Source: DASXVX01 sp036504075 (GTDB lineage Bacteria > Bacillota > Sulfobacillia > Symbiobacteriales > Symbiobacteriaceae). Taken from it: a stretch of 64,000 nt of DNA. Below are positions 1-8,506 of this stretch, one piece after another. Each line of letters opens with the position of its first letter. The first letter of the stretch is position 1. The position numbers and the translations under genes were made by a program. The notes under the pieces are model-generated. The model saw only the letters and a program-made list of their open reading frames with translations, had not been told where the DNA came from and did no database searches. The DNA lies in NCBI GenBank assembly GCA_036504075.1, contig DASXVX010000007.1, forward strand, positions 101,233-165,232, in the 5' to 3' direction.

Positions 1-14
1 TCCGACCGGAGGTC

Positions 15-1067
15 ATGCGCCTCAAACCCTATGTGCCCGGCCTTTCCGTCGCGACGGTCCGGCAGCAGTACGGGCTGAATCGCATCGCCAAGCTTGCTTC
101 CAACGAGAATCCGCTCGGTCCCTCGCCCCGCGCCATCGCGGCCATCCGGGAGTCCGCCGCTGCTGGGCACATATACCCCGAGCCGGTGGCCGGACCGCTG
201 CGGGCCACCCTGGCCGGCCACCTTGGACTGCCGGAAGACTGGGTCATGGCCGGCAACGGCTCCGACGAACTGCTCCGCCTGCTGGCCGCGGCGTACGTGC
301 ACCCGGGCGACCGGGTGGTAGTGCCGGGCGGCTCGTTCCCGAACTACCGGGCCGTCTCGGAGTTGTTCAGCGCTGCTGTCCTTGAGGTGCCCCTGAAAGC
401 CGAAGCGATGGACCTGGAAGCGATGGCCGACCTGGCGCCGGACGCCCGGTTCATTTTCCTCTGCAGCCCGAACAACCCCACGGGGGCCGTCTTCACGGCG
501 GAGTCGTTCCGGCGCTTCCTCGCCGCTGTGCCGCAGGAGACGCTGATCGTGTGGGACCAGGCGTATTACGAATTCGACGAGACCGCCTTCGATGCCGTAG
601 CCCTGCTGCCGGATCATCCCAACCTGATTCTGACCCGGACGTTCTCCAAGGCGTATGGGCTGGGCGGCCTGCGTATTGGCTACGGCATGGCCAGGCCGGA
701 ACTCTGGGCGCCGCTGTACATGGTGCGGGAGCCGTTCTCCATCAACGCGCCCGCTCAGGCGGCTGCTTTGGCCGCCCTGGCCGACCAGGAACACCTGGCG
801 GCAACCCTGGCGAACAACCGGGCCGGCCGGGCGTTTCTGGAGCAGACGGCATCCGACCTGGGACTGACCTGGGCGCCATCTCGCGCCAACTTCCTCTTTA
901 TCGACCTGGGACAACCGGCCGAGCCCGTCTTCCGGGAACTGCTCAAGCACGGCGTCATCGTCCGGCCCTGCGGCGGCTTCGGCCGTCCCAACTGCATTCG
1001 GGTCACCGCCGGCCTCCCCGCCGATAACGCGCTGTTTGCCGGGGCTCTTCGGGAGGTACTGCGGTAG
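15..1067 (+). CDS. hisC: Histidinol-phosphate aminotransferase
   Basis: A 350-residue PLP-dependent fold type I aminotransferase, the family's normal length. It would convert imidazole-acetol phosphate and glutamate to histidinol phosphate in cytosolic histidine synthesis. The N-terminal SNENPLGPSP motif, the CSPNNPTG motif and the TRTFSKAYGLGGLRIGYG segment, whose Lys212 should bind PLP, are all present. GGAGG lies seven bases before the ATG. No other his gene is in view, so an amino-acid transaminase of the same family cannot be ruled out. It reads toward nfo. Confidence 0.88.
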   Translation: MRLKPYVPGLSVATVRQQYGLNRIAKLASNENPLGPSPRAIAAIRESAAAGHIYPEPVAGPLRATLAGHLGLPEDWVMAGNGSDELLRLLAAAYVHPGDRVVVPGGSFPNYRAVSELFSAAVLEVPLKAEAMDLEAMADLAPDARFIFLCSPNNPTGAVFTAESFRRFLAAVPQETLIVWDQAYYEFDETAFDAVALLPDHPNLILTRTFSKAYGLGGLRIGYGMARPELWAPLYMVREPFSINAPAQAAALAALADQEHLAATLANNRAGRAFLEQTASDLGLTWAPSRANFLFIDLGQPAEPVFRELLKHGVIVRPCGGFGRPNCIRVTAGLPADNALFAGALREVLR

Positions 1068-1121
1068 TGTTCTGGTGGTCCGGCCGCCAGTGGGATATAC
1101 TGGAGCCGAGGTGACTATGGC

Positions 1122-1958
1122 TTGAAAATCGGTTGCCATATCAGCATCAGCAAGGGGTACGCCGCAGCGGTGGAGTCTGCGCACCGGCTGGGCTGCGAAT
1201 CCTTCCAGTTCTTCACGAAGAATCCCCGGGCATTCAAGGGCAAGGCGGCGGATCCGGACCAGGCCGCCAGGGGCCGGGCGCTGCTGGCGGAGTACGGGCT
1301 GATCGCCGTCGCCCATGCCCCCTACATTACCAACCTGTCCACGCCGGACCCCGAACTGCAGCAAATCTCCATCGCCTCGCTCAAGCAGGACCTGGAGAAC
1401 GCCGAGGCTTACGGGGCCATCGGCTGCGTCTGCCACATGGGCAAGCACGTCGAACAGGGCGTGGATTACGGCATTCACCGCATGGTGGAAACTCTGGACA
1501 TGCTCCTGACCGAGTACCAGGGGCACTGCCTGTTGCTCCTGGAGAACACCGCCGGCCAGGGCACCGAGCTAGGCACCACGCTGGAGCAGTGCCTGCAAGT
1601 CCGATCGCAGGCAGCCCAGCCGAATCGCATCGGCTTCTGCTTCGACACCTGCCACGGCTTCGCCGCCGGTGCGTACCGCCCCGACACGTGGGACGAGTTC
1701 ATGACGGAGGCCAGAGCCAGCGGCTACTGGGACCACCTGAAGGCGATTCACCTGAACGACAGCAAGTTCGACCATGGTCAACGAAAAGACCGCCACGAGA
1801 ACCTGGGAAAGGGATTCATCGGTGCGGATGGCCTCGCCCGCCTGCTCGGGTCCGACGCCTTCACATCGCTCCCGGTCATCCTGGAGACGCCTGTAGAAAA
1901 CGAAGAAGATTACCGGCCGGAGATGGCGTACGCCCGGTCGCTGGCAACCGCCCGTTAA
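1122..1958 (+). CDS. nfo: Endonuclease IV (AP endonuclease)
   Basis: Cleaves DNA 5' to abasic sites in base-excision repair, using a three-zinc centre in a TIM barrel. The 278 residues match the family length. Metal-binding signatures are visible: HMGKH, LLENTAGQGTELG, FCFDTCHGFAAG and HLNDSKFDHGQRKDRHENLGKG. The start is TTG, with GAGGTG about ten bases upstream; the protein begins MKIGCHIS, the usual family N-terminus. It lies 54 bases after hisC, so co-transcription is possible. Confidence 0.93.
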   Translation: MKIGCHISISKGYAAAVESAHRLGCESFQFFTKNPRAFKGKAADPDQAARGRALLAEYGLIAVAHAPYITNLSTPDPELQQISIASLKQDLENAEAYGAIGCVCHMGKHVEQGVDYGIHRMVETLDMLLTEYQGHCLLLLENTAGQGTELGTTLEQCLQVRSQAAQPNRIGFCFDTCHGFAAGAYRPDTWDEFMTEARASGYWDHLKAIHLNDSKFDHGQRKDRHENLGKGFIGADGLARLLGSDAFTSLPVILETPVENEEDYRPEMAYARSLATAR

Positions 1959-1984
1959 TCCCGCGGTTGAGCCGGTCTGTACAT

Positions 1985-2017
1985 AGGCGGAGCGCTTGAA
2001 GCGCTCCGCTCTTGATT
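1985..2017 (+). terminator. Rho-independent terminator after nfo
   Basis: A perfect stem GCGGAGCGCTT/AAGCGCTCCGC is followed by TCTTGATTTT, just after the nfo stop codon. Confidence 0.75.
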
Positions 2018-2096
2018 TTGGCAGGAAAATCCCCACCGAGCAAAGAACCAGAGGGAATTCAATGTAGTCGTATTGCTTATTAAAGGAGTGCTCGGT

Positions 2097-2804
2097 GTGG
2101 CTGCGTCCGAATCCGTGACAATCTCGGTGCCGACCACCTTTGCCCAGGGTGTGCGCGCCGCCGCCCCGGTCATGCTGGGGTACTTGCCCATCGGCTTTGC
2201 ATTCGGGGTTTTGGCTCGCACTACCGGCCTGTCGGTCGCTGAGGTGGGCCTCATGTCGCTGCTGGTGTACGCCGGCGCCGCCCAGTTTATTGGTACCGGC
2301 ATGATCGGCGCCGGTATGGCGGCGCCCGCCATCATTTCGACCACGTTTCTCGTCAACCTGCGCCACCTGCTGCTGTCCACGGCGCTGGTGCCGTCGCTGC
2401 GGGAGAACGCCGCCTGGGAGAACAGCCTGCTGGCCTACGGCATCACCGACGAGACGTTTGCCGTCAACACGGCGATTCTCCAGGGCCGCCCGGCCACCGT
2501 GTCCTACGTATCCGGTGTGCACATTGCCTCCCAGTCCACCTGGGTTGTGGCCTCCGTGGTCGGGGCACTGGCCGGGCAAATGGCCGGGAATTCCGATGCC
2601 CTGGGTCTGGACTTCGCGCTGCCCGCGATGTTCGTCGGCCTGCTCATGCCCAACCTGCGCGGCGAAGACCGCAAGGCTCGGCTGGCGAGCGCCCTGGTGG
2701 CGGCCGCCTTCGCCGTGACTGCCCTGGTGCTCTTCCCCGGCAACAGCTGGGCCATTATTGTCGCGACCCTGGTGGCAGCGACCGTGGGGGTGATGCTCCC
2801 GTGA
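2097..2804 (+). CDS. azlC: AzlC family branched-chain amino acid exporter, large subunit
   Basis: Multispanning inner-membrane protein of the AzlC family, which pairs with AzlD to export branched-chain amino acids or analogues. The AzlC hallmark region (PVMLGYLPIGFAFGVLA, then LLVYAGAAQFIG) is present. The start chosen is GTG 2097, eight bases after AAAGGAG; this gives 235 residues. A TTG at 2073 is in frame but has no ribosome binding site. The stop overlaps the azlD start, as usual for this pair. Substrate is inferred from family only. Confidence 0.88.
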   Translation: MAASESVTISVPTTFAQGVRAAAPVMLGYLPIGFAFGVLARTTGLSVAEVGLMSLLVYAGAAQFIGTGMIGAGMAAPAIISTTFLVNLRHLLLSTALVPSLRENAAWENSLLAYGITDETFAVNTAILQGRPATVSYVSGVHIASQSTWVVASVVGALAGQMAGNSDALGLDFALPAMFVGLLMPNLRGEDRKARLASALVAAAFAVTALVLFPGNSWAIIVATLVAATVGVMLP

Positions 2805-3130
2805 TGACGATACGCCCGCAAATCTTCGCCCTCTTCGTGGGCATGGCCCTGGTCACGTACCTGCCGCGGATGCTGCCGCTGGTCGTGTTAAGCCGCTTCA
2901 AGCTTCCGCCGCTGGTGCTGCGGTGGCTCTCGTTCGTGCCGGTTTCGGTGCTCGCGGCGCTGCTGGCAAAAGAGCTGCTGGTGAGCGGCGGCAAGCTGGC
3001 CCTGCCGCCGGCCCATCCACAGCTCCTGGCCGCCGTCCCGGCCTTTGTGGTGGCAATTTGGACCCGCAGCCTCATGGGCACTGTGGTGGCGGGCATGGCC
3101 GCCATGGCCCTGCTCCGCCTGATTCTCTAA
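2801..3130 (+). CDS. azlD: AzlD family transporter small subunit
   Basis: A small hydrophobic protein of 109 residues with about four membrane segments, the AzlD partner of AzlC. The tandem GTG-ATG start overlaps the azlC stop codon, which implies translational coupling. Typical features are TYLPRMLPLVVLSRFKLPP near the N-terminus and the C-terminal GTVVAGMAAMALLR helix. Its stop overlaps that of the convergent comEA gene by four bases. Confidence 0.85.
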   Translation: MMTIRPQIFALFVGMALVTYLPRMLPLVVLSRFKLPPLVLRWLSFVPVSVLAALLAKELLVSGGKLALPPAHPQLLAAVPAFVVAIWTRSLMGTVVAGMAAMALLRLIL

Positions 3131-3810
3131 AGCGAGAGCAGGGGCCGGAGCTTGTCGACGGTCTTGGGCCCGATGCCAGACACGCCGGCCAGGTCCTCCA
3201 GCTTTTTGAACGGGCCGTGCTTGGTCCGGTACTCCACAATCGCCTTGGCCATGGCCGGCCCGACGCCGCTGACCGCGGCCAGTTCGGCGACGCCGGCGGT
3301 GTTGATGCTCACCTTGGCGTTCGCCGCGCCTGCCGCCGGGGTCGTTCCCCGGCTCTCCGCCACGACCGGGAGCACCGTGGCGGCCTGAGCCACAGGCGTC
3401 GGCGTGTTCAGTTCCTGCGCCGGGGGCACGTAGATTTTGTCCCCGTCGGCCACCGGCCGTGCCCGGTTGAGAGCGTCGGCAGCGCCGCCGGGCAGCGCCC
3501 CACCGGCGGCCAGGATGGCGTCGTCCACCCGAGCCCCCGTCTCCAGCCGGTAAACTCCGGGCGCGACGACAGCCCCGGTCACATGCACCACGACCAGGGC
3601 CTTTGGTTTCGGGGCCGGCGACTCCTGAGCCGGCACAGCAGGCTCAGGTTTCGGTGCCGCTTCCGCCACGGGCTGCGCCCCGGACTGGGCCGCAAACGCC
3701 AGGGCGCTGCCTTCCGCCTGATACCGACCTACGCCCAGCCAGACCAATCCCGCAACCAGCACGCCAACCAGGGACAGCACACCATAACGAACAGGCTGAC
3801 TGATCTGCAC
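3127..3810 (-). CDS. comEA: ComEA-like DNA-binding protein (SLBB + helix-hairpin-helix)
   Basis: A membrane-anchored DNA receptor of the competence type, 227 residues. It has one N-terminal membrane helix (about residues 8-28), a Pro/Ala-rich linker, an SLBB domain (VHVTGAVVAPGVYRLETGAR) and a C-terminal pair of helix-hairpin-helix motifs (VSINTAGVAELAAVSGVGP and LAGVSGIGPKTVDKL). This architecture binds incoming double-stranded DNA outside the membrane. No comEB or comEC lies next to it, so a role in natural transformation is an inference from family. Confidence 0.88.
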   Translation of the reverse strand: MQISQPVRYGVLSLVGVLVAGLVWLGVGRYQAEGSALAFAAQSGAQPVAEAAPKPEPAVPAQESPAPKPKALVVVHVTGAVVAPGVYRLETGARVDDAILAAGGALPGGAADALNRARPVADGDKIYVPPAQELNTPTPVAQAATVLPVVAESRGTTPAAGAANAKVSINTAGVAELAAVSGVGPAMAKAIVEYRTKHGPFKKLEDLAGVSGIGPKTVDKLRPLLSL

Positions 3811-3892
3811 AACCCCACCCCCTCACGAAGATGGGGGTATTCGTCTTTCTGGTAGATTTTTCCTGCTCACGATTGCGGAAAAGCCTTGGGAA

Positions 3893-3986
3893 TTTTTTGC
3901 CGCAGATTTGAATGATGACGCAGATAAAACATAAATAAATGCAGTGTTTTAGATCTGCGCCATCTGCGTTATCTGCGGCCAAAAAA
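3893..3986. repeat. AT-rich inverted repeat built from CGCAGAT/ATCTGCG units
   Basis: Within the 232-base gap between comEA and the BON gene, TTTTTTGCCGCAGAT (3893-3907) is mirrored by ATCTGCGGCCAAAAAA (3971-3986). Inner copies of CGCAGAT lie at 3919, and of ATCTGCG at 3953 and 3962. The segment is much richer in A+T than its surroundings. It looks like a dispersed intergenic repeat or a stable RNA hairpin; no coding sense was seen. Confidence 0.7.
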
Positions 3987-4042
3987 TGTCCCGCGGAGGC
4001 TAAAGGGAAAAGGCGGGAGCCTGCCCCCCGCCGGAAAAAGCC

Positions 4043-4780
4043 TCAGTGAATCTCCCCGCCCACCTCGTCGTCCGTGACCAGCAGCGCCTCCAGCTTGTCG
4101 ACCCCCTGAATCGTGTGCATGGCCGCCTTCACCCGGCTCCGGTCCGCCTTCGTGGGCACGAACCCTTTCACGAACAGCACGCCGGCGTCGCAGTACACCT
4201 GGAACTGGTCCTTCTTGAAGCCCAGTTCCCCCAGGAGCCGCTCCGCCGCCCGGGAGACGTCGGCGTCGTCCTCCTTCTGGCCTTCACCGACCTTCACCTT
4301 CTGCACCCGCACACTGACTACGCCCGGCAGGCCCTCCACCATCCGCACGGCGGCGTGCACGTCGTCGTAGCTGCCGGCATGGCCTACCAGCAGCACCTCG
4401 CCCTTGTGCACCTTGCAGCCCATGTCCCGGTACTCCGTATGCTTGGCCAGGTGGTTGGAAATAACTTCGGTGAGTTGCTTGTCGCCCTTGTGCTCCTCGT
4501 CGGCCACCGTCAGGTCGTTGACGACCTGTTTGACCCCCGTCACTTTCCGGGCGATCTCCTCGGCCACAGTCCTGTGGGACAGCACGTCCACCACGCCGTG
4601 CAGGCGGACCGTCCCGTCTTCCGCCGAGACCTGGACATCGATGCCTGCCGACTCCGTGCCTTTCAGCAGGGCGTCCTTGACCTCTTTCATCAGATGGAGG
4701 TCATGGTTAAACGGCTCCTGCACCCCCGGCGGGTTGAACGCTTTCTGATGGTCCTGATTGCGGCTCTGGTGCTCGGCCAA
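4043..4780 (-). CDS. Triple BON-domain protein
   Basis: About 245 residues made of three successive BON-like modules (roughly 30-95, 96-165 and 170-240). Each has the alpha-beta pattern ending in a GVxxVxxxV-like strand (GVKQVVNDL, GVVSVRVQK, GVDKLEAL). BON domains bind membranes, lipids or glycans and occur in osmoprotective and secretin proteins. There is no clear signal peptide, so it is probably cytoplasmic or peripheral. The start chosen is TTG 4780, eight bases after GAAGGAG; an ATG at 4852 in the same frame lacks a ribosome binding site. Function is unknown. Confidence 0.75.
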   Translation of the reverse strand: MAEHQSRNQDHQKAFNPPGVQEPFNHDLHLMKEVKDALLKGTESAGIDVQVSAEDGTVRLHGVVDVLSHRTVAEEIARKVTGVKQVVNDLTVADEEHKGDKQLTEVISNHLAKHTEYRDMGCKVHKGEVLLVGHAGSYDDVHAAVRMVEGLPGVVSVRVQKVKVGEGQKEDDADVSRAAERLLGELGFKKDQFQVYCDAGVLFVKGFVPTKADRSRVKAAMHTIQGVDKLEALLVTDDEVGGEIH

Positions 4781-4867
4781 CGCTGCTGCTCCTTCCTGTG
4801 TACCGTCTCTGCGGCTGTAGTGTACCCATCCTTCGGTTTGAATAAGAAACATCTCGCATGGAATGTA

Positions 4868-4896
4868 TTGCCATTTTCCATATTATCCCCTATGAT
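4868..4896 (+). promoter_or_regulatory. SigA-type promoter for the 161-residue protein
   Basis: TTGCCA (4868-4873) and TATGAT (4891-4896) are separated by 17 bases. It is placed about 45 bases before the start codon at 4939. Confidence 0.6.
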
Positions 4897-4938
4897 GGAA
4901 GTACTACCTCTAAGCGAAAACCACAAGGGGGACAACTG

Positions 4939-5424
4939 ATGAGTGGGGAACTGCAGAAATTAAACCTGGCCGAACGGGCAGGGTCCATTCTGCGCAGCGA
5001 CCGTCAGGCCTTCGAGCGCGCGAACATCCGGACGACCAAGCCCGTGCTTTTGGTGCTCATCCCGCGAGAAGGCGACGCCACGGATCTCGCCGATGCGTAC
5101 ATCCCGGACATCGCGGGTGCCGCCGGCCTGCAGTACGTTCGCCCGGCCCCATGCGACCTGCGGAACCTGCCGCCTAATCTGCTCCGCCGGTCCCGCCTGG
5201 TGCTGGCCGACCTGTCGGTGCCCAACGAGAACATCACCGCACTCATGAACCAGGCGCTCGGCCTACGCCGCCGGGTGCTGCTCATGGCGCAGTCCGCCGA
5301 GTACGTGCCGCGTGACCTGGTTTCAATACCGTCGGTGCTGTACGGTCTGGAACCAGGCCTCTTTAACCACCTGCTCCGGGAGACCTTGCGGGAGGCCCGA
5401 TCCGTAGTCGCCGCCCTCCCGTAG
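4939..5424 (+). CDS. Small protein with nucleoside deoxyribosyltransferase/TIR-like fold
   Basis: A 161-residue soluble protein with no named relative that I recognise. The pattern VLLVLIPREGD, then SRLVLADLSVPNENITALMNQALGLRRRVLLMAQ, resembles the 'ADLS..N.N...E.G.A....PVIL' core of nucleoside 2-deoxyribosyltransferase-like and TIR-like folds. The usual catalytic Glu of that core is replaced here by Met-Asn (TALMNQA), so activity is doubtful. The ATG at 4939 follows AGGGGGAC. It has its own promoter and a terminator directly after the stop, so it is probably monocistronic. Confidence 0.6.
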   Translation: MSGELQKLNLAERAGSILRSDRQAFERANIRTTKPVLLVLIPREGDATDLADAYIPDIAGAAGLQYVRPAPCDLRNLPPNLLRRSRLVLADLSVPNENITALMNQALGLRRRVLLMAQSAEYVPRDLVSIPSVLYGLEPGLFNHLLRETLREARSVVAALP

Positions 5425-5439
5425 CCCGACCTGCGCAAA

Positions 5440-5470
5440 GAAATCCCCCTCCGGGCCGGAGGGGGATTTT
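5440..5470. terminator. Bidirectional terminator
   Basis: A perfect stem AAATCCCCCTCC/GGAGGGGGATTT with A/T runs on both sides lies between the convergent small-protein gene and leuS. Confidence 0.85.
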
Positions 5471-5472
5471 CC

Positions 5473-8058
5473 TTACTTGACGACGATATTGACCAGTTTG
5501 CCGGGCACCGGGATCACCTTGACCACCTGCTTGCCGGCAATCAGGTCCCGGACCTTGTCGGCGGCCAAGGCGATCTGCTCCATCTCGGCGGCCGTAACGC
5601 CCGCCGGGACATCCAGGCGCTCCCGCACCTTGCCGTTGATCTGCACCACGATCTCGACCATTTCGGCCCGGGCGACATCCTCATCGTAGGCCGGCCAGGG
5701 CTCCAGGTGGATCGACTGATGGTGACCCAGTTTGGTCCACATCTCGTCGGCCAGATGCGGACAGAACGGTGCGATGATCAGCACCGCCTTCTGAATCGCC
5801 TCCGCCAGCACCAGCGTGCTGATGGTCCAGTCGCGGTTGCCCATCTTGTCCCGGTAGGCGTAGACGGCGTTGGTCATCTCCATGAGGCCGGAGATGGCCG
5901 TGTTGAACGCGAACCGGTCGTGCAGGTCGGATGTGATCCGCTTCACGGTGCGGTGGATGACCCGCCGCAGTTCCTTGTCCTCCGGCGCCAGGTTCGGCAG
6001 CGCCCGCTGCAGCCCTTCGGCCAGTTCCCCTTCGGTGATGGCGCCCATGAGCCCCGCCATGTTGCCGGCCTTCACCGGCAGCAGCGTCCGGGCGTGCTGA
6101 ATCTCAGGCAGGGCGGAAGTCACCATCCGGTAGAATCGGTTGATGAACCGGTAGGAGCCTTCGATGCCGGCATCCGACCAGTCCAGGTCCCGCTCGGGCG
6201 GGGAGGCAAACAGAATGAACAGGCGGCAGGAGTCGGCGCCGTACCGGACGATCATGTCCTCCGGCGAGACGACGTTGCCCTTGGACTTGGACATCTTCGA
6301 GCCGTCTTTGATGACCATGCCCTGTGTCAGCAGCGCCGCGAACGGCTCGTCGACCGCCACGTGGCCCATGTCCCGCAGCGCCTTGGTGAAGAACCGGGAG
6401 TACAGCAGGTGAAGCACGGCGTGCTCGATGCCGCCCACGTACTGGTCCACCGGCATCCAGTAGTTTACGTCTTCCTGGCTCCAGGGGGCGTTGGCGTTGT
6501 TGGCGTCGCAGTAGCGCATAAAGTACCAGGACGAGCACACGAACGTGTCCATGGTGTCGGTCTCGCGCCGGGCCGGGCCGCCGCAGGACGGGCAAGTGGC
6601 GTTCACAAAGCCCTCGTGGCGGGCCAGCGGGCTGGTGCCGTGGCCGGTGAAGTCCAGGTCGGCCGGGATCCGCACGGGCAGTTGGTCGTCGGGCACCGGC
6701 ACGGTCCCGCACTTTTCGCAGTAGACGACCGGGATGGGAGCGCCCCAGGCCCGCTGCCGGGAAATCAGCCAGTCGCGCAGCCGGTAGGTGACGGTCTTCT
6801 TGCCGAAGCCCTTCTCCTCGGCGTAGGCGGCCACCTTGCCGATGCCCTCTTCGTTCCCCAGGCCGTCGAACGGGCCGGAATTGACCATAACGCCGGCCGC
6901 CGGGCAGGCCTCGGTCATCTCCGCTTCGTTGATCGGCTCCGCCGGGTTCTGAATGACGACCCGGATGTCCATGCCGAACTTCTTCGCGAACTCAAAGTCC
7001 CGCTGGTCGTGGGCCGGCACGCCCATGACGGCGCCGGTGCCGTACTCCATGAGCACGTAATTGGCGATCCAGAGCGGCACCTGCTGGCCGTTGAACGGGT
7101 TGATGACACTGACGCCGAGGGCGAGGCCTTCCTTCTCCGTGTCGGTAGAAGTACGGGCGATCTCGTTCAGGCTCTTCGTCTTCTCCTGGAACGTCCGGAC
7201 CTGGGCCGCCTTTTCGGGCGTGATCAGGCCGGCGTTGATCAGCCGCTCCACGATCCCGTGCTCGGGCGCGACGACCATGAAGGTGACGCCGTAGATCGTG
7301 TCCGGCCGGGTGGTGAAGACGGTCAGCTTCTCATCGAAGCCGGCGATGGCGAAGTCGACCATGGCGCCTTCGGAACGGGCGATCCAGTTCTCCTGCATGG
7401 TGCGGACCCGGTCGGGCCAGCCCTTCTCCAGGAGCTTCAGGTCTGCCAGCAGTTCATCGGCGTACTGGGTGATTTTGAAGAACCACTGGGACAGGTTGTT
7501 CTTCGTGACGACCGAGTCACACCGCCAGCACTTGCCGTCGACCACCTGCTCGTTGGCCAGCACCGTCTCGCAGGACGGGCACCAGTTCACAGGCGCGGTC
7601 TTCTTGTAAGCCAGGCCCTTCTTGTAGAGCTGCAGGAAGAGCCACTGGGTCCACTTATAGTAGTCTTCCCGATAGGTGTAGACCGCCCGGCTCCAGTCAT
7701 AGCTGTAGCCCAGTTGCTTCAGCTGCTCGGTCATTTCGGCGATGTTGGACTTGGTCCAGACCGCCGGGCTGATGCCCTTCTGAATGGCGGCATTCTCCGC
7801 CGGCATGCCGAAGGAGTCGTAGCCCATGGGATGCAGCACGTTATAGCCCTGCATCCGCCGGAAGCGGGCGATCACGTCTACGATGGAATAATTGCGGACA
7901 TGCCCCATGTGGAGCTTGCCGGAGGGATACGGAAACATGGCCAGGGCGTAGTACTTGGGCTTCGAGGTGTCTCGCTTCACCTCGTGAATTTTCTTGTCCT
8001 CCCAGTACTTTTGCCACCTGGGCTCTACTTCCCTGAAGTCAAACCGTTCCTCTGCCAT
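5473..8058 (-). CDS. leuS: Leucyl-tRNA synthetase
   Basis: Class I aminoacyl-tRNA synthetase charging tRNA-Leu, 861 residues. The HIGH-type motif (PYPSGKLHMGHVRN, about residue 45), zinc-type Cys pairs (CPSCETVL and CWRCDS; CEKCGT and CPSCGG), a CP1 editing domain (TTRPDTIYG and the GTGAVMGVPAHDQRD loop) and KMSKS (DGSKMSKSKGN) are present. The true start is ATG 8058, after AAGGGGGC, giving MAEERFDF; the open frame upstream of it is the T-box leader. Expression should respond to uncharged tRNA-Leu through that leader. Confidence 0.97.
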   Translation of the reverse strand: MAEERFDFREVEPRWQKYWEDKKIHEVKRDTSKPKYYALAMFPYPSGKLHMGHVRNYSIVDVIARFRRMQGYNVLHPMGYDSFGMPAENAAIQKGISPAVWTKSNIAEMTEQLKQLGYSYDWSRAVYTYREDYYKWTQWLFLQLYKKGLAYKKTAPVNWCPSCETVLANEQVVDGKCWRCDSVVTKNNLSQWFFKITQYADELLADLKLLEKGWPDRVRTMQENWIARSEGAMVDFAIAGFDEKLTVFTTRPDTIYGVTFMVVAPEHGIVERLINAGLITPEKAAQVRTFQEKTKSLNEIARTSTDTEKEGLALGVSVINPFNGQQVPLWIANYVLMEYGTGAVMGVPAHDQRDFEFAKKFGMDIRVVIQNPAEPINEAEMTEACPAAGVMVNSGPFDGLGNEEGIGKVAAYAEEKGFGKKTVTYRLRDWLISRQRAWGAPIPVVYCEKCGTVPVPDDQLPVRIPADLDFTGHGTSPLARHEGFVNATCPSCGGPARRETDTMDTFVCSSWYFMRYCDANNANAPWSQEDVNYWMPVDQYVGGIEHAVLHLLYSRFFTKALRDMGHVAVDEPFAALLTQGMVIKDGSKMSKSKGNVVSPEDMIVRYGADSCRLFILFASPPERDLDWSDAGIEGSYRFINRFYRMVTSALPEIQHARTLLPVKAGNMAGLMGAITEGELAEGLQRALPNLAPEDKELRRVIHRTVKRITSDLHDRFAFNTAISGLMEMTNAVYAYRDKMGNRDWTISTLVLAEAIQKAVLIIAPFCPHLADEMWTKLGHHQSIHLEPWPAYDEDVARAEMVEIVVQINGKVRERLDVPAGVTAAEMEQIALAADKVRDLIAGKQVVKVIPVPGKLVNIVVK

Positions 8059-8099
8059 GACAGGTTGCCCCCTTGAAAGAACCTCGTAAACCGGAAAAT

Positions 8100-8372
8100 T
8101 TGCGATAAACGAAAAAGCTCCCGTCCCCATGAGGGACGAGAGCATAACTCCCGCGGTACCACCCTGCTTGGCCAAAATGGCCCTGCTTGTTCCGGCTGTA
8201 ACGGGCCGGCGCCCGGCATGGACTACCGGCGGCTGCCCGCTTTGGCCCATGCGGCTCTGGGGTGAGGTTCGGCTGCATCCCCTGCCGCCTTGCACCTGCC
8301 GGCGGCTCTCTGAAAAGGAATGGCGGCTTACTGGTTCCCCGTCGTCGCCTCTACTTATGACACGGTGACTAA
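8100..8372 (-). promoter_or_regulatory. T-box riboswitch (leucine) upstream of leuS
   Basis: On the minus strand the conserved T-box AGGGTGGTACCGCGGG (about 8150-8166) is followed by a terminator stem (GTCCC...GGGAC then CTTTTTC, about 8108-8143). Stem I features lie upstream: AGTAAGCC, AGAGAGCCGCCGG and GGTGCAAGGCGG. The specifier loop reads GAACCTCACC, so the codon is CUC (8264-8266), a leucine codon followed by the expected A. Uncharged tRNA-Leu would pair with CUC and the T-box to allow read-through into leuS. Confidence 0.93.
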
Positions 8373-8378
8373 GACTAT

Positions 8379-8407
8379 ATTATGAGTCCATCTCGGCAAG
8401 AAGTCAA
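8379..8407 (-). promoter_or_regulatory. SigA-type promoter for T-box-leuS
   Basis: On the minus strand TTGACT (8402-8407), 17 bases, CATAAT (8379-8384). This puts the transcript start just before stem I of the T-box. Confidence 0.75.
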
Positions 8408-8506
8408 GAACCGGACCCGCCGATCGGATTCTTGCCTTTCGGGCCGGCCCGTGGGTATGATTTAGATAGGCTGGTCGTAAACGGACTTCCCGAGGAGGAA
8501 TGACCC

